NCBI GenBank assembly: GCA_017428765.1
Contig: JAFRQF010000010.1
Location: 1-50,149 of the forward strand
Length of the DNA: 50,149 nucleotides
Direction: 5' to 3'
Source of the DNA: Erysipelotrichaceae bacterium
GTDB taxonomy: Bacteria > Bacillota_I > Bacilli_A > Erysipelotrichales > Erysipelotrichaceae
Below the pieces are notes generated by a model. The model searched no databases and was not told where the DNA came from. It saw only the letters and a program-made list of their open reading frames with translations. Positions 24,696 through 33,097 of the stretch are shown here, in pieces (positions within the stretch are counted from its first letter, which is position 1; the number at the start of each line of letters is the position of its first letter). The translations under genes and the position numbers were made by a program.

Positions 24696-25400
24696 TTATC
24701 CTCCCAGGTAAGCTTTTTTGATATCCTCGCTGTTGAGAAGCTCCTGCCCGGTCCCGCTCATCACGATCTTACCCGTTTCAATGACATAGGCACGATCGGC
24801 GATGCTCAAAGCCATCTTGGCATTCTGCTCCACCAGCAGGATCGTAACACCCTGACTGTTTATATCTCTTATTATATCGAAAATCTCTCTTACAAGTAAC
24901 GGGGAGAGTCCCATCGAAGGTTCATCCAGCAGCATGATCTTCGGTTTTGCCATCAAGGCTCTGCCCATCGCCAGCATCTGCTGTTCGCCGCCGGAAAGCG
25001 TTCCTGCCAGCTGTTTCTTTCTTTCCTCAAGTCTCGGGAAAAGCGAATAGACGTTTTTCAGATCGGCTGCGATGCCTTCCTTGTCTTTTCTTGTATAAGC
25101 GCCAAGGATCAGGTTGTCTTCGACCGACTGTTCGGCAAAGACCCTTCTTCTTTCCGGGCACTGCGCGATGCCGAGTTCCACGATCTTGTGGGCCGGCAGT
25201 TTCGTGATGTCCTTGCCATCAAGTTCTATGCTTCCGGAAGCTGCTTTGATCAGTCCCGAGATCGTATGCATCGTCGTCGTCTTGCCGGCACCGTTGGCAC
25301 CGATCAGAGTGACGATCTTGGAATCATCGACTTCAAAGCTGATGCCCTTGATCGCTTCGATCACGCCATAACGCACTTTCAGATCATTTACTTTCAACAT
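24696..25400 (-). CDS. livF: branched-chain amino acid ABC transporter, ATPase LivF
   Basis: A 234-residue ABC ATPase: Walker A GANGAGKTTT near residue 34, signature LSGGEQQMLAMGRALM near residue 130, Walker B IMLLDEPSMGLSP, and a short C-terminus typical of LivF. It pairs with LivG on the cytoplasmic face of LivHM. The ATG at 25400 is preferred over a TTG two codons upstream because GGGAG lies 7 nt before it. The gene follows livG after 2 bases. Confidence 0.95.
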   Translation of the reverse strand: MLKVNDLKVRYGVIEAIKGISFEVDDSKIVTLIGANGAGKTTTMHTISGLIKAASGSIELDGKDITKLPAHKIVELGIAQCPERRRVFAEQSVEDNLILGAYTRKDKEGIAADLKNVYSLFPRLEERKKQLAGTLSGGEQQMLAMGRALMAKPKIMLLDEPSMGLSPLLVREIFDIIRDINSQGVTILLVEQNAKMALSIADRAYVIETGKIVMSGTGQELLNSEDIKKAYLGG

Positions 25401-25402
25401 AA

Positions 25403-26164
25403 TCAATCTCCCAGGTAGGCCTTGATGACCTTTTCGTTATTCTTGATCTCATCAGGGTTGCCCTTCGCCAGCAGCATTCCGTAATTCAAGACGTAGATCC
25501 TCTCGCAGATATTCATGACCAGCGACATATCATGTTCGATCAGAAGGATGGAGATATTGAACTTATCACGGACGAAACGGATCGTATTCATCAGTTCCTC
25601 CGTCTCCTGCGGATTCATACCGGCAGCCGGCTCATCCAGCAGCAGGAGCTTGGGTTCCGTTGCCAGAGCTCTTGCGATCTCAAGCCTTCGCTGCGCACCA
25701 TAAGGCAGCGAATCAGCTTCTATATCCTTTGCATCATGCAGATTGAAGATCTTGAGCAGCTCTTCCGCCTTCTCTTCGATCTGCTTTTCGTGTTCTCTGC
25801 GTTTCCCTGTATGCAACAAGGCATCGAGCACCGAATAAGCGTGATGATTGTTCATGCCGGTCTTGACGTTATCGATGACCGAAAGCTTGCCAAACAGGCG
25901 GATATTCTGGAAAGTCCTGGCGATACCGGCCTTATTGACCTCTTCCGTGGTCATTTTGGCGATATCTTTGCCATCAAGCAGGATGGTCCCTCTTGACGGG
26001 TCATAGACCTTTGTCAGCATATTGAATACCGTCGTCTTGCCGGCACCGTTGGGGCCGATGAGACCGACGATCTCATTTTCTTCTATCTCCATGTTCAGAT
26101 TGTTGACGGCCGTCAGACCGCCGAAATCGATACCGAGGTTTTTTACTTGCAGAACAATGCTCAT
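25403..26164 (-). CDS. livG: branched-chain amino acid ABC transporter, ATPase LivG
   Basis: A 253-residue ABC ATPase with Walker A GPNGAGKTTVFN near residue 37, the LivG-type FQNIRLFGKLSVIDNV segment, a divergent signature (LPYGAQRRLEIARAL) and Walker B LLLLDEPAAGMNP. The LPYGxQRRLEIARAL signature separates LivG from LivF. Its start overlaps the livM stop by 4 bases. Confidence 0.95.
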   Translation of the reverse strand: MSIVLQVKNLGIDFGGLTAVNNLNMEIEENEIVGLIGPNGAGKTTVFNMLTKVYDPSRGTILLDGKDIAKMTTEEVNKAGIARTFQNIRLFGKLSVIDNVKTGMNNHHAYSVLDALLHTGKRREHEKQIEEKAEELLKIFNLHDAKDIEADSLPYGAQRRLEIARALATEPKLLLLDEPAAGMNPQETEELMNTIRFVRDKFNISILLIEHDMSLVMNICERIYVLNYGMLLAKGNPDEIKNNEKVIKAYLGD

Positions 26165-27222
26165 AAACGCACCTCCCTTTTCTTGAAGACCTTCGAGCTG
26201 ATGCGGTTCACCAGTTCACGCACTCTGGCCGAATTGGTCACCTGCATGACGACGATCAGCACCACGGCATAGATCAGCATACGGTAGTCTCTCAAAGATC
26301 TCAACAGTTCAGGCAGGATGTACAGGACGGTCGTCGAGATCATCGTGCCGTTGATGTTGCCAAGTCCGCCGAAGACGACATAGACAAGGACCAGGATCGA
26401 TGTATTGAAATCAAACTTGGACGGCTGCAATGTCGAATAGTTCAAGGCATATAAAGCACCGGCAGCACCGGCTAAAGAAGCCGAGATGACAAACGCCAGC
26501 GTCTTGGTCTTAGAGATATTGACACCGATCGATTCTGCCGCAATGCGGTTGTCTCTGGCAGCCATGATGGTCCTGCCGTATTTGGAATCGATCAGGGAGT
26601 AGATGACATACAGTGTGATCAGGATCAGGATGATGCCGGCAGTAAAGTTGGAGATCTTTGCGGTATCGGTGGCACCCATCGGGCCTGACAGGAGCATCTT
26701 GCCGTTTTGAAGTTCCAGGCTGTTGTTGACGAATGAAAACTGCAGACCGTTTGCATCGTAGCCGAAAAAGATGTTGTTGATCAGCGATTTGATGATCTGA
26801 CCGAAAGCCAGCGTCACGATCGCCAGATAGTCACCGGAAAGCTTCAGGACCGGAACGGAAATGATCAGACCGAAGATCCCTGAAACGACACATCCGGCAA
26901 TGATCGATATGATCAGACGAAGGATGTCGTTAACGATGACAGAGCCGATCAGTCCGGAAACACAGACTGCCGTGAATGCGCCGATCGCCATGAAACCGGC
27001 ATGGCCTAAGGACAGTTCGCCGGAAAAACCGACGACCAGATTCAAAGACAGCGCCAGAACGATATAGCAGCATGTCGGGACCAGCAGCGACGTGAAAAGA
27101 CGGCTGACACGAACGGAATGCGTCAGGATCTCAATGCCTGCATAGGCAAGGATCACGATGATGAAGCTTAAAGTCCTTCCCCTGTTTTTCTTGTTGAATA
27201 AGTTTGTAAGAATGTTTTTCAT
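26161..27222 (-). CDS. livM: branched-chain amino acid ABC transporter, permease LivM
   Basis: A 353-residue permease with about ten hydrophobic segments. Family landmarks include GELSLGHAGFMAIGAFTA near residue 70, SGDYLAIVTLAFGQII near residue 128, and GRTIMAARDNRIAAESIGVN near residue 215, the coupling region that contacts the ATPases. It follows livH after one base and overlaps livG by 4 bases. Confidence 0.94.
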   Translation of the reverse strand: MKNILTNLFNKKNRGRTLSFIIVILAYAGIEILTHSVRVSRLFTSLLVPTCCYIVLALSLNLVVGFSGELSLGHAGFMAIGAFTAVCVSGLIGSVIVNDILRLIISIIAGCVVSGIFGLIISVPVLKLSGDYLAIVTLAFGQIIKSLINNIFFGYDANGLQFSFVNNSLELQNGKMLLSGPMGATDTAKISNFTAGIILILITLYVIYSLIDSKYGRTIMAARDNRIAAESIGVNISKTKTLAFVISASLAGAAGALYALNYSTLQPSKFDFNTSILVLVYVVFGGLGNINGTMISTTVLYILPELLRSLRDYRMLIYAVVLIVVMQVTNSARVRELVNRISSKVFKKREVRL

Positions 27223-27223
27223 A

Positions 27224-28105
27224 TCACACCTTCACATTCTCTTTCTTGCCAAGAAGGCCTGTCGGCTTGATTAATAAAACGACGATCAGTACGGTAAAGA
27301 CGATCGCATCGGAAAGCTGCGTCGAGATATACGCCTTCGTCAGATTTTCGATGACGCCTAAAAGAAGACCGCCCAGCAAAGCTCCCGGGATCGAACCGAT
27401 ACCGCCGAATACCGCTGCCGTGAAGGCCTTGATGCCCGGCATCGAACCGAGCGTCGGTGATAAGGACGGATAGGTCGAACAAAGCAGGATCGCCGCGATC
27501 GCCGCAAGACCGGAACCGATCGCGAAAGTGATCGAGATCGTCGTATCGATGTTGATGCCCATGAGCTGGGCAGCGCCCTTGTCTTCGGCGCAGGCACGCA
27601 TCGCCTTGCCGATCTTTGTCTTATTAATGAATAACGTCAAACCGACCATGATCAAAAGACAGGTCGCGATCGTGATCAGAGTCAGATACGAGATGACCAG
27701 CTGCCCGCCGAACAGTTTCAAAGAACCATCTGTCAGCATCACAGGAAAGATCTTGGTATCGGAACCAAACAGCAGCTGTGCGCCATTCTGCAGAAAATAA
27801 GAAACGCCGATCGCCGTGATGAGTACGGACAAAGAGCTTGCCTGTCTCAGCGGTTTATAAGCCAGACGTTCGATGATGACGCCTAAGATCGTACAGATGA
27901 TGATCGCCGCAAGGATACAGACAGGTGCCGGCATTCCGAACTTGCTGAACGCAAAAAAAGCAGCATAGCCTCCGACCATGATGATATCGCCATGTGCGAA
28001 GTTCAGCATCTTGGCAATGCCGTAGACCATCGTATAACCCAACGCGATGATCGCGTAGACACTTCCCAACGCTAATCCTGATATCAGATACGTTAAAAAA
28101 GTCAT
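27224..28105 (-). CDS. livH: branched-chain amino acid ABC transporter, permease LivH
   Basis: A 293-residue permease. Landmarks: SGLALGSVYAIIALGYTMVYG at the N-terminus (cited in part: ALGSVYAIIALGYT), LNFAHGDIIMVGGY, GKAMRACAEDKGAAQLMGIN and AFTAAVFGGIGSIPGA. The start at 28105 (MTFLTYLISG) has TTGGAGAAG 7 nt upstream; a nine-codon longer frame lacks a ribosome site. A strong intercistronic hairpin separates it from livJ. Confidence 0.94.
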   Translation of the reverse strand: MTFLTYLISGLALGSVYAIIALGYTMVYGIAKMLNFAHGDIIMVGGYAAFFAFSKFGMPAPVCILAAIIICTILGVIIERLAYKPLRQASSLSVLITAIGVSYFLQNGAQLLFGSDTKIFPVMLTDGSLKLFGGQLVISYLTLITIATCLLIMVGLTLFINKTKIGKAMRACAEDKGAAQLMGINIDTTISITFAIGSGLAAIAAILLCSTYPSLSPTLGSMPGIKAFTAAVFGGIGSIPGALLGGLLLGVIENLTKAYISTQLSDAIVFTVLIVVLLIKPTGLLGKKENVKV

Positions 28106-28130
28106 AATCTTCTCCAAAAATAAGTAAGGC

Positions 28131-28159
28131 AAAGGCTGCTGAAAGACCCAGCAGCCTTT
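28131..28159 (-). repeat. intercistronic hairpin between livJ and livH
   Basis: A perfect 11-bp stem AAAGGCTGCTG / CAGCAGCCTTT with a 7-nt loop follows the livJ stop by 14 nt. It lacks a T run on either side, so it is more likely an mRNA-stabilising or partial stop element that keeps the binding protein in excess over the permease. Confidence 0.7.
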
Positions 28160-28173
28160 AAATGAACGAGTTA

Positions 28174-29370
28174 TTAGTCAGCAGAAACGTAAACGCCGTT
28201 TTCAATGATGACGGCTTTCGGAGCCTTGGAGACTTCGCCGTTTTCAGCCCAGGTCATGTTTTCACCGGTAAGACCGTTGAAAGTCATCGTCGTGAACTGT
28301 GCGATCATGTCATCATACAGAGCGTTTGTGGAATACATGGAATTGTAGCCGATGTTTTCCAGAGCCTGATGGATGGCGTAGACGCAGTCATAAGCATCGG
28401 CAGCGAACTGGTTCGGAGTTTCGCCATGTGCCGAAACATATGCGTCAACGAAGTGTTTCGTGAGTTCATCGTCTGCATCTGCAGCAAACGGTGTCAGCAG
28501 ATAGAGACCTTCAGCTAAAGAAGTATCGAAACCTTCAAGAGTCAGGATACCGTCCATGCCGTCAACACCGAAGAATGTAGGTGCATAGCCCATATCGGAA
28601 GCCTGTTTGAGGATCAAAGAAGCCGGCTGGTAGTAGATCGGAAGGAAGACCAGATCAGCGCCTGCGTCTTTGGCAGCAGTCAGCTGCGTAGAGAAGTCTG
28701 TTGCGGAATCATTGGTGAATGCACCGTCTTTGTAAACGACATTCAGATTCTTGGCAGCTGCTTCAGACATGAATTTTTCATAAACGCCTGCAGAATAGAC
28801 ATCATCGGACTTGTAGATGATACCGATCTTCTTGTCAGCGAAATGTTCTGCCATGTAGTCAGCGGAAGCGACACCCTGGTTCGGATCAGTGAAGCACATC
28901 TGGAAGTTACCAGGGAAGTTCTTTTCAGCTGTATAGACAAGGGCTGTTGCGGAACCGGAAGGTGTGATCGCGAAGATCTTGTCTTCATCATAGTTTGCCG
29001 CTACGGCAGCACCGGAACCGGAAGTAACGGTGAATAAGGAGACCTGCATGCCCCAGTCATAGAGTGAAGAATAAGCAGAAACGGCCTTTTCGCCATCCGC
29101 TTCATCATCAGCCATGTTGAATTCGAATTTGATATTGGAATCCGATGCGTTGATCTCGTCAACAGCGATCTGTGCCGCATTTCTGACAGCTTCGCCATAG
29201 ACCTTTGCGTCACCGGATAAAGGACCGGAACAGCCCAGTTTGACATAAACAGTTTCATCTGCAGCAGGAGCATCTTCGCCGCTGTTGCCGCCGCCATTGC
29301 CGCCGTTGGAACAGCCTGCAAGAGACAGAACGCAGAGGATGCTGAGTAATACTACGAGTAATTTTTTCAT
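28174..29370 (-). CDS. livJ: branched-chain amino acid-binding lipoprotein LivJ
   Basis: A 398-residue extracellular substrate-binding protein. A lipoprotein signal (MKKLLVVLLSILCVLSLAGC, cysteine at residue 20) is followed by a Gly/Asn-rich linker and a Leu/Ile/Val-binding-type Venus flytrap (landmarks KLGCSGPLSGDAKVYGEAVR, TVTSGSGAAVAANYDED). The start at 29370 with AAAGGGG upstream is chosen; the in-frame extension to 29460 runs through the attenuator hairpin. It is the first structural gene of livJHMGF-CBS and sits downstream of a leader peptide and terminator. Confidence 0.93.
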   Translation of the reverse strand: MKKLLVVLLSILCVLSLAGCSNGGNGGGNSGEDAPAADETVYVKLGCSGPLSGDAKVYGEAVRNAAQIAVDEINASDSNIKFEFNMADDEADGEKAVSAYSSLYDWGMQVSLFTVTSGSGAAVAANYDEDKIFAITPSGSATALVYTAEKNFPGNFQMCFTDPNQGVASADYMAEHFADKKIGIIYKSDDVYSAGVYEKFMSEAAAKNLNVVYKDGAFTNDSATDFSTQLTAAKDAGADLVFLPIYYQPASLILKQASDMGYAPTFFGVDGMDGILTLEGFDTSLAEGLYLLTPFAADADDELTKHFVDAYVSAHGETPNQFAADAYDCVYAIHQALENIGYNSMYSTNALYDDMIAQFTTMTFNGLTGENMTWAENGEVSKAPKAVIIENGVYVSAD

Positions 29371-29424
29371 TTTTATTCCCCTTTCAGCAAGTAGTTTATA
29401 GACACAGCTTATTGCTGTTTCTAA

Positions 29425-29462
29425 CAAAAAAGGATGAGCGACCGATAACGGCAAGCTCATCC
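29425..29462 (-). terminator. attenuator terminator in the liv leader
   Basis: On the minus strand GGATGAGC (29462-29455) pairs with GCTCATCC (29439-29432), and an inner stem GCCG/CGGT sits inside. TTTTTT follows (29431-29426). It lies 55 nt before the livJ ATG and after the leader peptide, so it stops transcription before livJ unless the upstream pairing changes. Confidence 0.85.
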
Positions 29463-29557
29463 GTGAAACCCATTCAGCCTTCCATTACCGATATATCAGC
29501 ACATCTGCATAATAATAATGCCACGTAAACCGCGTAGTACTAATACATCGATAATGA
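29441..29557 (-). promoter_or_regulatory. attenuator pairing segments 1, 2 and 3 of the liv leader
   Basis: Segment 1 (29557-29547, TCATTATCGAT, inside the leader peptide codons) can pair over 11 bp with segment 2 (29492-29482, ATCGGTAATGG, just after the leader stop). Segment 2 can instead pair over 11 bp with segment 3 (29451-29441, CCGTTATCGGT, the apical part of the terminator). A few of the pairs are G-U. The 2:3 pairing encloses one terminator arm and would exclude the terminator. Control logic is inferred; the pairings are read directly. Confidence 0.75.
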
Positions 29558-29609
29558 CAAATACATCATCAACAAAGGAGATCACTTTTGATTTCAGACA
29601 TCGTTTCAT
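29496..29609 (-). CDS. Val/Ile/Leu-rich leader peptide of the liv operon
   Basis: A 37-residue ORF with a near-ideal ribosome site (AAGGAGG, 6 nt before ATG) and 16 branched-chain codons. It begins MKRCLKSKVISFVDDVFVII and continues with DVLVLRGLRG and IIIMQMC, in clusters VFVII, VLVL and III. It lies between a strong promoter and the attenuator terminator of livJ. The sense is that ribosomes starved of charged tRNA-Val, -Ile or -Leu would stall in it and prevent termination. The peptide has no other expected function. Its length is typical of leader peptides of ilv/leu operons. Confidence 0.85.
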   Translation of the reverse strand: MKRCLKSKVISFVDDVFVIIDVLVLRGLRGIIIMQMC

Positions 29610-29636
29610 AAAAGGCCTCCTTTTCTTCATGTGTTT

Positions 29637-29665
29637 ATATTAAATGAAGCAGGTATCCAAGTCAA
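29637..29665 (-). promoter_or_regulatory. promoter of the liv operon
   Basis: The minus strand has -35 TTGACT (29665-29660), a 17-nt spacer and -10 TAATAT (29642-29637). The predicted start near 29630 gives a short leader before the leader-peptide ribosome site. Directly upstream is the inverted repeat AATATTT-CCGT-AAATATT (29667-29684). Confidence 0.8.
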
Positions 29666-29739
29666 CAATATTTCCGTAAATATTTTAAAAAAATGTCATA
29701 CATTTTCACATATAGATGTAAATATTTTCATTATTATCG

Positions 29740-29748
29740 TGCTAGAAT
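29740..29748 (+). promoter_or_regulatory. extended -10 promoter of asnA, predicted leaderless
   Basis: TGCTAGAAT is followed by ATATGC and the asnA ATG at 29755. No ribosome site is present. The spacing places the transcription start at the ATG. Confidence 0.62.
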
Positions 29749-29754
29749 ATATGC

Positions 29755-30759
29755 ATGACTATCAGATTACCGGAAGGATATAAATCCTCATTGGACCTGT
29801 ACGAGACACAGTCCTCGATCAGTTTCATCAAAAAGACATTTGAAGAAAAGCTTACGAAAGCTCTCAACCTGAAACGGGTATCCGCTCCCCTCTTCGTTCT
29901 GAAGAGCACAGGTCTCAATGATGACCTGGACGGCAAGGCACAGGCGGTCAACTTCACGGCCCCTTTCATCGATAAGGAGTGCGTGATCGTTCATTCACTG
30001 GCCAAATGGAAACGAATGGCCCTTCATGACTACGTCTTCTATGAGGGGAATGGCTTATATACCGATATGAATGCCATACGGAAGGACGAAAAGATCGACA
30101 ACCTGCATTCGATCTATGTCGACCAGTGGGACTGGGAAAAAGTCATCAACAGATCGCAGAGGAATACCGAATATCTCTACGATACAGTATCCAGGATCCA
30201 TGAATGCATCCTGGAAACATTGGACGCACTCAAGGCAAAACATCCGTCCATTACGACGGTCTTACAGAAGAAACTGTATTTCTTCGATGCGCAGGAAGTC
30301 CTGGATATGTATCCTGGCCTTGACAGCAAGCAGAGGGAACATGAACTCCTGAAAAAATACAAGTCCGTCTTCATCAAAGGTATCGGACACAAGCTGTCCG
30401 ATGGAATGCCTCACGATGACAGAGCGGCTGATTATGACGACTGGGATCTCAACGGCGATTTGTTATATTACAACGAACTGCTCGACTGTGCCTTCGAAGT
30501 CTCTTCGATGGGCATCCGGGTAGATGAAGATTCCCTTGTCAGACAGCTGAAACTGAAAGACGAGGAATACAAGCTGCAGTACAAATATCACCGGATGATC
30601 GTAAATAAAGAGCTTCCGTATACGATCGGCGGCGGCATCGGCGAAAGCAGACTGTGCATGCTGCTGATGAACAAGGCACATATCGGTGAAGTCCAGTCTT
30701 CCATCTGGGACGACGAGACACTTCAATACTGCAAAGAGAAAGAAGTCATCATACTTTAA
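29755..30759 (+). CDS. asnA: aspartate--ammonia ligase (asparagine synthetase A)
   Basis: Makes asparagine from aspartate, ammonia and ATP. The 334 residues match AsnA closely in landmarks: RVSAPLFVLKSTGLNDDLDG, VHSLAKWKRMALHDY, GLYTDMNAIRKDE, SIYVDQWDWEKV, GIGHKLSDGMPHDDRA, ELLDCAFEVSSMGIRVDED and YTIGGGIGESRL. It is a class II synthetase-like fold. The start MTIRLPEGYKSSLDL fits the family N-terminus, so the missing ribosome site is real and not a mis-called start. It diverges from liv and converges on the PPi-PFK gene with a shared terminator. Confidence 0.95.
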   Translation: MTIRLPEGYKSSLDLYETQSSISFIKKTFEEKLTKALNLKRVSAPLFVLKSTGLNDDLDGKAQAVNFTAPFIDKECVIVHSLAKWKRMALHDYVFYEGNGLYTDMNAIRKDEKIDNLHSIYVDQWDWEKVINRSQRNTEYLYDTVSRIHECILETLDALKAKHPSITTVLQKKLYFFDAQEVLDMYPGLDSKQREHELLKKYKSVFIKGIGHKLSDGMPHDDRAADYDDWDLNGDLLYYNELLDCAFEVSSMGIRVDEDSLVRQLKLKDEEYKLQYKYHRMIVNKELPYTIGGGIGESRLCMLLMNKAHIGEVQSSIWDDETLQYCKEKEVIIL

Positions 30760-30797
30760 AAAATGGTTCAGATCAATGATCTGAACCATTTGTTTTT
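30758..30797. terminator. bidirectional terminator between asnA and the PPi-PFK gene
   Basis: A perfect 14-bp stem (AAATGGTTCAGATC with GATCTGAACCATTT, loop of 3) has a T-rich flank on the right and an A-rich flank on the left. It serves both converging genes. Confidence 0.88.
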
Positions 30798-32461
30798 TAC
30801 ATCATACCTTTTTCCAAAGCCAGCGTTCTGGTCGTGAGGTTGCATACCTCATCCGGTCCGTAATACTGGATGGCACCCGGATAGGTGTAGCAGGTCTCGA
30901 CAGCCCAGGTAGCTCTGCGCTCTTCGAAGTATTTGAACGGTTTGCCGTCAAGCTCGACAAGAGCCTTACGGATGACAGGCTTATCTTCGCCATGTCTTCT
31001 TTCCATGTTCATCATCTTGGTGATCGGCATGCCGCCGGCGACCCATTCTTCTGCCGGTCTTGACAGATTGGAGATCTTGGAAAGATAGCCGTTATAGCCA
31101 TACTGAATCAGCATGAATGCATTGTAACCCAAAGAATAGCAGTAATCCGCGTCGAAGTTGGACGGGAATGCACATCTGCCTTCATAACCGAAGAAGTGGT
31201 GTAACGGGGAGAATTTGCCCTTGTATGTGCCGTTCTTCTTTCTCTCTTCCAGATTTGCCTTTACCAGAGCGGAGAAGAGCTTTTCGGATTCGATCAGAGA
31301 GACCTGAACATTGCCGTGCGGATCTCTTTCAAGGAAGAGCTGCTGCTGAACGGTTTCCGGAAGTGTAGCGAATACGCCAAACGATTCCTTGGACAGACCG
31401 TTTTGAATGAACGCATATTTTTCTTTCCAGGAAGCAAGCGCATTGAATTCATCTGCCTTCGATCCTGCCAGCATCTCATTGATCTCCTTGATCAGCGCGG
31501 AGAATTCAGGAACGAATTCAACGACACCTTCCGGAATGATCGCGACACCGAAGTTCATGCCTTTTGCGGCACGTGCGGCAACGGAATCAGCAATGTAGTC
31601 GGAGATCTGCGCTAAGGACATCTTCTTTTCTGCAACTTCTTCCGAGATCAGACAGATGTTCGGCTGTGTTTCAAGAGCACATTCCAGCGCGACATGGGAA
31701 GCGGAACGGCCCATGACCTTGACGAAATGCCAGTATTTCTTTGCGGAGTTGGCATCTCTTTCGATATTGCCAATCAGCTCGGAATACGTCTTGGTCGCCG
31801 TATCGAAACCGAACGAACATTCGATATCTTCGTTCTTCAAGTCACCGTCGATCGTCTTCGGACAGCCGATGACCTGAACGCCTGTTCCATGTGCTGCGAA
31901 GTATTCAGCCAGAACGGCTGCGTTGGTATTGGAATCATCACCGCCGATGATGACGATCGCTGTGATCTCGTGTTTCTTGCATACTTCAGCTGCGACAGCA
32001 AACTGTTCTTCCGTTTCCAGTTTCGTTCTGCCGGAACCGATGATATCGAAACCGCCGGTATTTCTGAACTGATCGATATATTCATCATCAAATACAAGAT
32101 AGTTATCTTCAAGAAGTCCGCTAGGTCCGCCCTTGAAACCGTACAATACGTTTTCAGGGTTCGTTGCCTTCAAAGCGTCATAAAGACCGCAGACGACGTT
32201 ATGTCCGCCCGGAGCCTGACCGCCGGAAAGGATGACACCGACGACCTGTTTCTTGGCTGCGGAAGTGTTTACGCCCTTTTCAAACGTGATCTCCTTCTTG
32301 CCATAGGTATTCGGGAACAGTGCCTTGATCTTTTCCTGATCGGCAACACTTGAAGTCTCTTCGCCTTCCTTGACACAGATCTCATTGATACCGTGTCTCA
32401 ACATGCCCGGCAGCTTCGGAACATATTTTAATCTTTGTACCTGAAGTGGTGAAATATTCAT
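30797..32461 (-). CDS. pfp: diphosphate-dependent phosphofructokinase (long form)
   Basis: Reversibly phosphorylates fructose 6-phosphate with PPi instead of ATP. The 554-residue length is that of the long PPi-type family (plant and spirochaete-like), not the 320-residue ATP-PFK. Landmarks: [14 protein letters not shown], the PPi-specific GGDDSNTNA (Asp where ATP enzymes have Gly), [10 protein letters not shown] with its Lys, and [14 protein letters not shown]. An AGGAGG site lies upstream with a -10 TATAAT at 32501-32496. PPi-dependent glycolysis is common in anaerobic, energy-limited bacteria. Confidence 0.93.
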   Translation of the reverse strand: MNISPLQVQRLKYVPKLPGMLRHGINEICVKEGEETSSVADQEKIKALFPNTYGKKEITFEKGVNTSAAKKQVVGVILSGGQAPGGHNVVCGLYDALKATNPENVLYGFKGGPSGLLEDNYLVFDDEYIDQFRNTGGFDIIGSGRTKLETEEQFAVAAEVCKKHEITAIVIIGGDDSNTNAAVLAEYFAAHGTGVQVIGCPKTIDGDLKNEDIECSFGFDTATKTYSELIGNIERDANSAKKYWHFVKVMGRSASHVALECALETQPNICLISEEVAEKKMSLAQISDYIADSVAARAAKGMNFGVAIIPEGVVEFVPEFSALIKEINEMLAGSKADEFNALASWKEKYAFIQNGLSKESFGVFATLPETVQQQLFLERDPHGNVQVSLIESEKLFSALVKANLEERKKNGTYKGKFSPLHHFFGYEGRCAFPSNFDADYCYSLGYNAFMLIQYGYNGYLSKISNLSRPAEEWVAGGMPITKMMNMERRHGEDKPVIRKALVELDGKPFKYFEERRATWAVETCYTYPGAIQYYGPDEVCNLTTRTLALEKGMM

Positions 32462-32495
32462 GATTTATCCTCCTGTATTTCTTTCAGACAACTCT

Positions 32496-32501
32496 ATTAT
32501 A
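32496..32501 (-). promoter_or_regulatory. -10 box of the PPi-PFK gene
   Basis: The minus strand reads TATAAT, giving a leader of about 30 nt with AGGAGG before the ATG at 32461. The -35 is not clear. Confidence 0.45.
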
Positions 32502-32523
32502 AACGATATGGGAAACTTTTCAT

Positions 32524-32553
32524 AAGAAAAGCCGAAGTCCTGAAGACTTCGGC
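32524..32553 (-). terminator. Rho-independent terminator after the VanZ-like gene
   Basis: The minus-strand stem GCCGAAGTC / GACTTCGGC (32553-32545 against 32539-32531, loop of 5) is followed by TTTTCTT. It lies 12 nt after the VanZ-like stop. Confidence 0.8.
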
Positions 32554-32564
32554 CATATACTTGT

Positions 32565-32963
32565 CTAACTTTCTTTTGAGACGCTGTGGGCAATGCCCCG
32601 ATACAGCAGATAACCGATCAGATAGATGCCGAAAAACACAAAGAATCCCAGTATCCCGGAAGCGATATCGTAAAAATCCATGTCACCTGTTCCCGAATAG
32701 GCCTGGCCGATCTCGATCGCAAAGCTTATGACGACGACGATCGTAAAGACATACAGGAATGTGATCAGCAGTTCCGCGTGATGTTTTGACAGCCAGCGGA
32801 AGATCGGCTGCAGTACCAGAAGCATGCAGAAACCGAAGACACCGATGATCAGAAAATGCAGCTGCTTATCCGTAAGATCGAGTCCGTGATTGTCATTTAT
32901 CGATAAAAACTTCGCATGGAGTTTTGTGATCAGCGTTATGAAATAGTATATGATCCTATACAT
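32565..32963 (-). CDS. VanZ-like small membrane protein
   Basis: A 132-residue protein with three to four membrane helices and VanZ-like landmarks: DKQLHFLIIGVFGFCM near residue 32, FAIEIGQAYSGTGDMDFYDI near residue 81 and a final helix. It is shorter than and distinct from the VanZ protein encoded at 16201-16656. AGGAGG lies 6-8 nt upstream. It is a single-gene unit between the opp terminator and the PPi-PFK gene. Function unknown. Confidence 0.72.
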   Translation of the reverse strand: MYRIIYYFITLITKLHAKFLSINDNHGLDLTDKQLHFLIIGVFGFCMLLVLQPIFRWLSKHHAELLITFLYVFTIVVVISFAIEIGQAYSGTGDMDFYDIASGILGFFVFFGIYLIGYLLYRGIAHSVSKES

Positions 32964-33061
32964 GTGATACCTCCTGACATAACATTACCTATATTAAACT
33001 ACCTGATTTTAAAAGTAAAACCGCAGGAAAATGTGAAATGATGTGCGCAATGACGGTTTTT

Positions 33062-33089
33062 AACAAAAGAAGCGGATCATATCCGCTTC
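33062..33089 (-). terminator. Rho-independent terminator of the opp operon
   Basis: The minus-strand stem GAAGCGGAT / ATCCGCTTC (loop of 3) is followed by TTTTGTTA. It lies 9 nt after the last gene of the opp unit. Confidence 0.8.
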
Positions 33090-33097
33090 CAGTTGTC

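Noticed and set aside
29371..29460. In-frame extension of livJ upstream of its signal peptide
   Set aside because: It runs through the attenuator terminator, and the signal peptide begins at 29370 after AAGGGG.
29371..29665. T-box riboswitch in the liv leader
   Set aside because: The conserved T-box core (AGGTGGTACC type) and stem I motifs are absent; a leader peptide and alternative pairings explain the region.
29667..29684. CodY box upstream of the liv promoter
   Set aside because: The inverted repeat differs in length and centre from AATTTTCWGAAAATT.
31694..32353. 219-codon plus-strand frame opposite the PPi-PFK gene
   Set aside because: Antisense shadow; the minus strand encodes all PPi-PFK motifs.
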